A stretch of 38,866 nt of DNA, taken from Owenweeksia sp. (lineage in GTDB: Bacteria; Bacteroidota; Bacteroidia; Flavobacteriales; Schleiferiaceae). Positions 32,923 through 38,866 of this stretch are shown one piece after another; position 1 is the stretch's first letter; each line of letters starts with the position of its first letter. Below the pieces are notes generated by a model. That model was not told the DNA's origin and did no database searches. It saw nothing but the letters and a program-made list of their open reading frames with translations. The stretch spans positions 1 through 38,866 of the forward strand of contig JANQPD010000063.1 of assembly GCA_028285465.1 (NCBI GenBank). Reading direction: 5' to 3'. Position numbers and translations under genes: made by a program.

Positions 32923-33708
32923 GTGAATCACAATAAGAAGTCGGGCGGCAAACACTTTGCAGGCAAAAGGAAAAAAAACGGGGAGCAGAATACAGACAAT
33001 GCCCCTGTACGCCTGAATAAATACATCGCCCAGGCTGGTATTGCTTCCCGGAGAGAAGCAGATAAACTTATTCAGGCCGGGTTGGTACAGGTAAACGACA
33101 AAACGGTTACTGAAATGGGCTTTAAGGTAAAGCCTGAAGACAAAGTTAAGTTTAACGGCACCCTTATAAAGGGAGAGCGTAAAGTGTACTTAGTACTAAA
33201 CAAGCCGAAAGGCTTCATTACGACAACCGATGATCCCAAAGCCCGTAAAACCGTTATGGAACTGGTAGCAAATGCAGGTACAGAGCGCATATACCCGGTA
33301 GGGAGGCTCGACCGGAAAACTACCGGCATACTGCTGTTTACCAATGATGGCGAAATGGCCAAAAAACTTACACACCCCTCGCATGGCGCCCGCAAAATTT
33401 ATGAAGTAAGCCTCGACAAACCCCTGAGTAAAGCAGACTTTATGAAAGTAAAGGAAGGGATTACCCTGGAAGACGGCCCCATAAAAGTGGACGACATAGC
33501 ATATATAGAAGGAAAGACTAAAAATAATGTGGGGCTGATCCTGCATAGTGGTCGCAACCGTATTATTAGGCGAATTTTTGAACATTTAGAGTATGAGGTT
33601 ACCAAATTAGATCGCACCTATTTTGCCGGGATCACTAAAAAAAACCTACCAAGGGGAAAATGGAGAAAATTGGAAGAAGCTGAGATTAATTTTCTAAAAA
33701 CCCGTTAA
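32923..33708 (+). CDS. rluB: RsuA/RluB-family 16S/23S rRNA pseudouridine synthase
   Basis: This 261-residue enzyme has a basic N-terminal arm and an S4 domain (VRLNKYIAQAGIASRREADKLI, about 28-50). The catalytic domain has GRLDRKTTGILLFTNDG near residue 127, where the Asp of GRLD is the nucleophile. The closest class is RluB/RsuA, and which rRNA site is modified cannot be told. The GTG start sits 14 bp after an exact -7 box. The C-terminus is short, with no extra domain. Confidence 0.9.
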   Translation: MNHNKKSGGKHFAGKRKKNGEQNTDNAPVRLNKYIAQAGIASRREADKLIQAGLVQVNDKTVTEMGFKVKPEDKVKFNGTLIKGERKVYLVLNKPKGFITTTDDPKARKTVMELVANAGTERIYPVGRLDRKTTGILLFTNDGEMAKKLTHPSHGARKIYEVSLDKPLSKADFMKVKEGITLEDGPIKVDDIAYIEGKTKNNVGLILHSGRNRIIRRIFEHLEYEVTKLDRTYFAGITKKNLPRGKWRKLEEAEINFLKTR

Positions 33709-33720
33709 TTAATTTAATTC

Positions 33721-33751
33721 TTGAATGTTTTAAAAAAAATAAATTACTTTG
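33721..33751 (+). promoter_or_regulatory. Promoter of the 78-aa gene (-33 and -7 boxes)
   Basis: TTG at 33721-33723 and TTACTTTG at 33744-33751 are 20 bp apart, the usual Bacteroidota spacing. The -7 box differs from TAnnTTTG by one base. The start codon is 22 bp downstream. Confidence 0.5.
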
Positions 33752-33772
33752 CGTCCATAAAACACACATCAC

Positions 33773-34009
33773 ATGGCAAAACAGAAAATGACTCCGGGCG
33801 TATTTTTATCGTACCTGAGACAAAACCAAAACAACAACAAAACCCTGAAAGCAGTTTTCACCAATCAGTTTTTTACACGCATGAGTATAGATGAACTGGA
33901 GGGAATTAAGAAGGGTATAAACAAAGAGCTTGGCCGCAGGGCTCAGCAAGTAATTGATGAAAAAATCGATTTTCTGACTAAGCGTGGGTATAACGTAAAG
34001 AAAGACTAA
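33773..34009 (+). CDS. Small uncharacterised 78-residue protein
   Basis: Begins MAKQKMTPGVFLSYLRQNQN and is basic and helix-rich, with NQFFTRMSIDELEGIKKGI followed by a charged C-terminus ending KKD. No transmembrane segment, signal peptide or Cys is seen, so it is probably cytosolic. The sequence is protein-like with good Bacteroidota codon use, and the gene stands alone between a near-consensus promoter and a strong terminator. I do not recognise the family. Confidence 0.75.
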   Translation: MAKQKMTPGVFLSYLRQNQNNNKTLKAVFTNQFFTRMSIDELEGIKKGINKELGRRAQQVIDEKIDFLTKRGYNVKKD

Positions 34010-34028
34010 GCGCTTTTCATCACTACGA

Positions 34029-34058
34029 TAAAACCCCGCAATGCGGGGTTTTATTTTG
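34029..34058 (+). terminator. Rho-independent terminator of the 78-aa gene
   Basis: An 11-bp stem, TAAAACCCCGC with GCGGGGTTTTA, has loop AAT and is followed by TTTTG. It lies 20 bp after the stop. Confidence 0.9.
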
Positions 34059-34112
34059 TCTGAAATTTATACCTCTGTCAACCGTTTACCCTTAAAGCGT
34101 CTTTTTTTCATC

Positions 34113-36575
34113 ATGGCTAAAAGGCTTAGGAAAATACTTTTCATTCTGTGCATAGGCTTACTGAGCTTATTGGTGCTATTTGCGGCCCTGCTCTACTCTT
34201 ACCGGGAGCCTTTGAAAGAAAAAGCCATTGCAGAACTGAATAAACTTCTTACCCAGCCTTTGCTTATAGAAGACGTTGACATTAGTTTTAACAAGTTTCC
34301 AAAGGCCGCCATTAAGTTGAGCAGGGTATTCTGCCAGGGCGCGCATAGTTCTGAAAAGGACACTTTACTCTCAGCCGAAAGCGTCTACTTGGCTTTCGAC
34401 CTCTGGGACATCAGCAAAAGCTCGCTCAAAATAGACCGCATCAGTATTGAAAACGGCCTGCTCAACATAGAGAGAAAAACAAACGGGCGGCACAATTACC
34501 TGATCTGGACAGAAAAAGACACTGCAAAACAAAGTACTTTATTGGCTTTTGAGGAAATAAACCTACAAGATATGCGCCTGTATTACAGTCAGGAGTCTCC
34601 TGAAATACAGGTAAGCTCTTACCAAAAGAGTTTAGTGCTAAGCGGTTCTTTAACTGAAAATGCGTATGAATTTGACATTAAGCAAAAAGGAAGGGTAAAC
34701 AGTCTGGTTTATAAAGGTGAAACTTATTTCCGGAATGGAAGGTTACAAAATACACTACACCTCGAAGGCTCGGAGAAAGGTTTTTTTATTACCAAGGCGC
34801 TTGCTGATCTTGAAGGTATATCCATGTCTTACAAAGGGGTCTTTGAAGAAGAAAAAAATCAATTTTACCTTTCCTCGAATCAGGAAGATTTAGATGTACT
34901 TTTTCCTTTACTTTTTAAACAACCTTGGATGGAGTTTCCCATAGAAAGTGTAGCGGGGAAATTTAGTGCTGAATTATTTTACGAGTCTTCTCAAAACGGA
35001 AAATCTGCTATAAAGACAAAGGGGTTTTTTGAAGGGGTGACTTTTGAATATGCCCACTTAAGTCTAAAAAAAGCAAAAGCCAGCTTTACCCACTCTTTTG
35101 ACGGCAAAAAAAATAAACTGGAACTAACCGACATCAACGTTCCCTTTTCTACCGGGAGTATCAACGGAAGTTTCCGCATAGATGATTTTGAAGAGCCCGT
35201 TACTTCCGGCCACATAGAAGCCAGCTTAGCAATACAGGAATGGGAAGAACTCTTAACGCTTGACACCATAGAAAGCGGCAGTGGCACCATAGCCCTTTCA
35301 ATGGATTTCCGCATCCCCTTTGAAAAAAGAGGCATAGTTAGCAAACGAGACCTTGCCAGGGCTACCTTGAACGGAGAGATTGACTTGAATGAGCTCAACT
35401 TTAAGTTTAAAAAAGCATTAAACCCTATTGCAGACCTACGGGGCATTATTTTACTAAAAAACAAGAGTGTAGAGTTACAAGAACTTTTCTTCAGTACCGG
35501 AAAAAGTGATTTCTTTTTTGATGGCACTTTAAACAATGCATTGAACTGGGCTTGTTTTCCGGAAGAGAAATTGGGAATAGATGGGCGGTTAAAAGCACAA
35601 GAACTTCAATTAGAAGATCTGATAAAAAGTGAATCTGCAAACAGCACAACATCAGGATATAACCTGGAATTTATTAAAAATGTTGACCTTTCGCTTACGT
35701 TAGATGTAATGGCCTTTCGCTTTAAAAGTTTTCGGGCACAAAATATCAACGGTTTTTTTGAAAGCAATAACGGGGTTTTTTATGGCAAAGAGCTTCGCAT
35801 GCAGAATAGCCAGGGCCTCTTTACAGGAGCTTTCACCCTTAGTACAAGGCAACTGCCCTATAAAGGGAATACGACATTCAGCCTTGAAGCCATAGATATA
35901 GCTCAATTCTTTAAACAATTTAACCATTTCGGGCAGGATGTGCTCCGCGCAGAGAACCTTGAAGGAAGTATAAACGCAACCGTAGAGGCAAGCGCCTTAC
36001 TCGATGGTTCTTTAAACGTATTGCTTCCCAGCGTAGCGGCACGGGCAGAGCTCGAAATCCTGCGGGGGCGACTCCTCAATTTTGAGCCACTTCAAGCCTT
36101 ATCGGATTATGTGGAAATGGAAGAACTGCGCAACGTCCGGTTTGAAGATTTAAAAAACACCGTTCACATATCCGGTGAGAAAATAGATATTCCCTTTATG
36201 TTGATTGAGAACAGCGCCCTCAACCTCGGGTTTACGGGCAGGCATGCATTTGATAATACAATTGATTACTCGGTGAAGCTTAAAATGGCTGATGCCCTTT
36301 TCAATAAGCGCAGGGCCAAAGCACGGAAAAGCGAATTTGACGCTTTCCTTATTGAACAGGAATCTAAAGACAACCCGGCTATCTATCTAAAAATGACCGG
36401 CCAGGCGGGCAATCCGCAAGTCTCCCTCGATAAAGAAGCCCTTGGCCAATCCCTTAAACAGGACCTCAAAAAACAGGGAAGAGACTTAAAGGCTGTTTTT
36501 GGAACAGATACCATCCCAAAAAAGAAAAACGACCCCGGTATTCTGTACACCTGGCCTGAGGAAGACGACGGTTAA
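34113..36575 (+). CDS. AsmA-like membrane-anchored periplasmic protein
   Basis: This 820-residue protein has a single N-terminal membrane helix (MAKRLRKILFILCIGLLSLLVLF) and a long periplasmic part. Its N-terminal region (INKLLTQPLLIEDVDISFNKFPKAAIKLSRV) and the C-terminal stretch with FEPLQALSDYVEMEELRNVRF fit the AsmA/DUF3971 repeating beta-groove family. AsmA-like proteins span the periplasm and move phospholipid to the outer membrane in some bacteria; the exact role here is inferred. I chose the ATG at 34113, because the open frame to 34041 begins inside the upstream terminator. Confidence 0.85.
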   Translation: MAKRLRKILFILCIGLLSLLVLFAALLYSYREPLKEKAIAELNKLLTQPLLIEDVDISFNKFPKAAIKLSRVFCQGAHSSEKDTLLSAESVYLAFDLWDISKSSLKIDRISIENGLLNIERKTNGRHNYLIWTEKDTAKQSTLLAFEEINLQDMRLYYSQESPEIQVSSYQKSLVLSGSLTENAYEFDIKQKGRVNSLVYKGETYFRNGRLQNTLHLEGSEKGFFITKALADLEGISMSYKGVFEEEKNQFYLSSNQEDLDVLFPLLFKQPWMEFPIESVAGKFSAELFYESSQNGKSAIKTKGFFEGVTFEYAHLSLKKAKASFTHSFDGKKNKLELTDINVPFSTGSINGSFRIDDFEEPVTSGHIEASLAIQEWEELLTLDTIESGSGTIALSMDFRIPFEKRGIVSKRDLARATLNGEIDLNELNFKFKKALNPIADLRGIILLKNKSVELQELFFSTGKSDFFFDGTLNNALNWACFPEEKLGIDGRLKAQELQLEDLIKSESANSTTSGYNLEFIKNVDLSLTLDVMAFRFKSFRAQNINGFFESNNGVFYGKELRMQNSQGLFTGAFTLSTRQLPYKGNTTFSLEAIDIAQFFKQFNHFGQDVLRAENLEGSINATVEASALLDGSLNVLLPSVAARAELEILRGRLLNFEPLQALSDYVEMEELRNVRFEDLKNTVHISGEKIDIPFMLIENSALNLGFTGRHAFDNTIDYSVKLKMADALFNKRRAKARKSEFDAFLIEQESKDNPAIYLKMTGQAGNPQVSLDKEALGQSLKQDLKKQGRDLKAVFGTDTIPKKKNDPGILYTWPEEDDG

Positions 36576-36605
36576 AAAATTAAACTTGGGTTAACATTAA
36601 ATCCC

Positions 36606-36636
36606 TTGATGGTGTAGAAATAACAGGTTAGTTTTG
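36606..36636 (+). promoter_or_regulatory. Promoter of the T9SS nuclease-fold gene (-33 and -7 boxes)
   Basis: TTG (36606-36608) and TAGTTTTG (36629-36636, exact TAnnTTTG) are separated by 20 bp. The start codon is 20 bp past the -7 box. Confidence 0.7.
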
Positions 36637-36656
36637 CAGCGCTAAAAAGGCTCTTC

Positions 36657-37943
36657 ATGCGAATTATTTTTACGCTGGTTTTCTGTGCTCTCTTTACCGC
36701 ACTTTCCGCTCAAAATCAACGGATTACATTCATGACTTACAATTTGATGTATTTCCGGGCCAGTAGTAAACCCTGTACACATACGCTCACTCCTTCTCAA
36801 CGTACCGCCCACCTAAAAACTATTCTGGACTTTGCCAAACCCGATATTTTGTTGGTAAATGAGTTGGGAAGCACCCCCACCAACGGGGATTTCATCCTCT
36901 TAAATGTGTTCAACGCAGGAAGCGAAGCAAATTTCGATAAAGCCTCTTTTAGCGGAAATGGCTCCGGCATTGTCAACATGCTTTTCTTTGACACTACACA
37001 GGTAGGGCTTTTTGCACAGGACCGCATAGAAGAGGATTTGAGCGGAAATGACCTAGTGCGTAATATTGATGTATATACTCTTTTTTACAAAGATCCGAAA
37101 CTAAGCATAGGTGCAGACACAACTTATCTTACCATAGTAGGTGCCCATCTCAAAGCCGGCACCAGTACGCCTGATCAATTTGAGCGCAAAGAGGCCGCAG
37201 ATGCCGTTATGGCTTATTTAAGTACGCGGTACAACTCGCAAAACCTGATCTTGGCAGGTGACCTCAATGTATATAGAAATACTGAACCCGCTTACCAGTC
37301 TTTTACAGCATTTTCCGACACAAGCGTGCGTTTTTATGACCCCATCAATCAACCCGGTAACTGGAACAACAACGTAAACTTTTCCGGAATACACACGCAG
37401 AGCACGCATAGCAGCAGTTCAGGCTGCTTCAGCGGAGGAGGCGGAGATGACCGTTTTGATTTTATCCTTACTTCCAATGTACTGCTCCAGGGAAGCAAAG
37501 GGATTACTTACGTACCCAACTCTTATAACACCCTTGGGCAGGATGGCAATCACTTTAATCAATCCATTAACAACGGTAACAACAGCAGTGCTCCCTCCAA
37601 CATTATCAACGCCTTGTATAACTTGAGCGATCACCTGCCGGTTTATGCACGCTTCGACTTTAAATCCTCCGACATCGGGCTTTCGGAAAGCAACGCACTG
37701 CTAAGCATACGGTTTAACAACCCCGTCAAGGATCTTCTTTTTATCGATTTAGGACCGGTAGAAAGAAAGGTAGCTATAGAAGTGATCGACCTGAGCGGAA
37801 AAACCGTTTTCAAAACCTCCGCAAAAGCCGGAGGACGACAGCGCCTGGAGCTTAACTGCAGCAACTGGCACAACGGGCTGTATTTAATTCGCTTTAGCGA
37901 TACAAAAGGAAACATCATCACAAGAAAATTCATCAAAAATTGA
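36657..37943 (+). CDS. Secreted endonuclease/exonuclease/phosphatase-family protein with T9SS domain
   Basis: This 428-residue protein has a signal peptide (MRIIFTLVFCALFTALSA). The EEP fold shows TYNLMYF (catalytic Asn), LLVNELGS (metal Glu), GAHLKAG, GDLNVY (Asp/Asn) and SDHLPVYA (Asp/His). The C-terminus has FNNPVKDLLFIDLG...WHNGLYLIRFSD...FIKN, a T9SS type A sorting domain, so a DNase, phosphodiesterase or sphingomyelinase-like enzyme is exported to the surface. The substrate is not deducible. Its stop overlaps the TTG start of the next gene. Confidence 0.9.
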   Translation: MRIIFTLVFCALFTALSAQNQRITFMTYNLMYFRASSKPCTHTLTPSQRTAHLKTILDFAKPDILLVNELGSTPTNGDFILLNVFNAGSEANFDKASFSGNGSGIVNMLFFDTTQVGLFAQDRIEEDLSGNDLVRNIDVYTLFYKDPKLSIGADTTYLTIVGAHLKAGTSTPDQFERKEAADAVMAYLSTRYNSQNLILAGDLNVYRNTEPAYQSFTAFSDTSVRFYDPINQPGNWNNNVNFSGIHTQSTHSSSSGCFSGGGGDDRFDFILTSNVLLQGSKGITYVPNSYNTLGQDGNHFNQSINNGNNSSAPSNIINALYNLSDHLPVYARFDFKSSDIGLSESNALLSIRFNNPVKDLLFIDLGPVERKVAIEVIDLSGKTVFKTSAKAGGRQRLELNCSNWHNGLYLIRFSDTKGNIITRKFIKN

Positions 37944-38866
37944 GAAGCGTATTTGCCCTACTGCTATGCTTTTTCTGGACTTTGACCGCACAGGCACAAA
38001 GTCAGGCGAGTTTTGACGAAAAAGTTACTACGGCCAGCAACACACGGCTTACCGTTACCAATTATGGCACCTTCGGCAACGCCTTTAGGGGGTACCGCGA
38101 TGGAAGTGGCGACCCCAGTTGCGAATACCCGGCCGGCTCGGGAATAGAGCACCTTTTTGAAGGCGGTTTGTGGTTTGGAGGAAAACTCAATGGAGGGCAG
38201 GAACTGGTGTCTACTTCTGCCTACGATGCCCCCCAGGGATATGCTCCGGGCAGAGCCGGTTTTGAATTTACCGCGCCCGTAGGAAGCGAACTCACGGAAC
38301 AAAGCTCCCTATTCGACAGCCGCTTTTACGCCCCCACTGCGACCAGCCATCAAGACTACGTTGCGGTATTTTCAGACTCTTCACAGGTGGTGCCGGGTAC
38401 CGGTATCCCGATCAGCGACCACAACCAACCCATGAACCTGGAAGTACGCATGGAAACCTATAACTGGAATTTTACTTTCTCCGACTTTTTGGTGATCGTA
38501 AACCTGGAGATCATCAACGCCAGCAACAATTATTACGATGATTTTTATGCGGCACTATGGAACAATACCGTGGTGCGCAACGTGAACGTAACCCCGGCTG
38601 GCTCTGGAGGAGCCCAGTTCTACAATAAAGGAGGGAATGGGTACATGGATTCGCTTGACCTGGCCTATTGTTATGATGCAGGTGGTGACCTTGGGTTTAC
38701 AGAGAGCTATATAGGGCAGAAATTCCTGGGCGCAGAAGACAAATACGGTTTCCACCATCCGAGCCTGGACTCAACATTGAACCGCCAGACCGGGCAGTGG
38801 GAAGCAGATAACTTTACCGACCATTACAATGCATGGACTTTCCAGGGGACCAGTGAGCCGATTTTC
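37940..38866 (+). CDS. Uncharacterised exported protein, C-terminus off the window
   Basis: The frame stays open for 309 codons from TTG at 37940, and its start shares the TGA of the preceding gene (TTGA). The signal peptide is clear (MRSVFALLLCFFWTLTAQAQ). It continues with SNTRLTVTNYGTFGNAFRG, CEYPAGSGIEHLFEGGLWFGG and NLEVRMETYNWNFTFSDFLVI, and ends in-frame at the window edge. The tone is that of large Bacteroidota surface proteins with an as yet unnamed N-terminal domain, probably with a T9SS sorting domain past the edge. It has no ATG start in this region. Confidence 0.8.
   Translation, partial: MRSVFALLLCFFWTLTAQAQSQASFDEKVTTASNTRLTVTNYGTFGNAFRGYRDGSGDPSCEYPAGSGIEHLFEGGLWFGGKLNGGQELVSTSAYDAPQGYAPGRAGFEFTAPVGSELTEQSSLFDSRFYAPTATSHQDYVAVFSDSSQVVPGTGIPISDHNQPMNLEVRMETYNWNFTFSDFLVIVNLEIINASNNYYDDFYAALWNNTVVRNVNVTPAGSGGAQFYNKGGNGYMDSLDLAYCYDAGGDLGFTESYIGQKFLGAEDKYGFHHPSLDSTLNRQTGQWEADNFTDHYNAWTFQGTSEPIF

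Noticed and set aside
34041..34112. Longer N-terminus for the AsmA-like protein
   Set aside because: This start lies inside the terminator hairpin of the preceding gene. MAKRLRKIL directly precedes the membrane helix.
1..38866. CRISPR array, prophage, transposase or integrase
   Set aside because: No regularly spaced repeats, phage structural genes or recombinase motifs are seen. The repeats found are few and irregular.

Overview
The window is a chromosomal segment of a Bacteroidota bacterium. Four signs support this: type IX secretion (T9SS) C-terminal sorting domains on several exported proteins; a PorG-like gene in the conserved nadK-porG-uppS-bamA-skp block; many Bacteroidota-type -7 promoter boxes (TAnnTTTG); and few Shine-Dalgarno sequences. 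The mix suggests a free-living Flavobacteriales- or Cytophagales-like organism, but I cannot name a genus. I see no phage, insertion sequence or CRISPR array.

Region 1 (1-4.6 kb, minus strand) is an iron/siderophore operon: a siderophore-interacting flavoprotein, two ABC half-transporters and the start of a MATE exporter. A perfect 9-5-9 inverted repeat lies upstream. The same repeat recurs at 8262-8284 in the promoter of a PchR/AraC-type regulator (8362-9345). A weaker copy precedes a secreted T9SS protein at 15 kb.

Region 2 (4.9-7.8 kb, minus strand) sits between those two iron boxes. It is a compact four-gene operon behind a clear TPP riboswitch: a SAM methyltransferase, a HypE/PurM-fold AIR-synthase-like protein, a ThiE/TenI-fold protein lacking the usual pyrophosphate-binding residues, and a Trm112-like protein. 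The operon is evidently thiamine-controlled, but its gene content fits no thiamine pathway I know. It is the best candidate for an undescribed system here.

Region 3 (9.4-12.4 kb, minus strand) holds dihydroorotase, a DUF892 ferritin-like protein, a small Cys-containing protein and a hotdog thioesterase. Region 4 (12.5-19.4 kb) has two large T9SS surface proteins (Ycf48/BNR-like and beta-helix), with tRNA-Arg(CCG) between them and tRNA-Leu(CAG) after them.

Region 5 (19.4-30.9 kb) is housekeeping: DUF2461, metG, an alpha/beta hydrolase, murI, then an envelope-biogenesis operon read leftward (CBS protein, nadK, porG, uppS, bamA and two skp/ompH genes). Region 6 (30.9-38.9 kb, plus strand) has pdxJ-LD-carboxypeptidase-UPF0102, an RsuA/RluB pseudouridine synthase, a 78-aa hypothetical protein, an AsmA-like protein, a T9SS nuclease-fold protein and a secreted protein that runs off the window.
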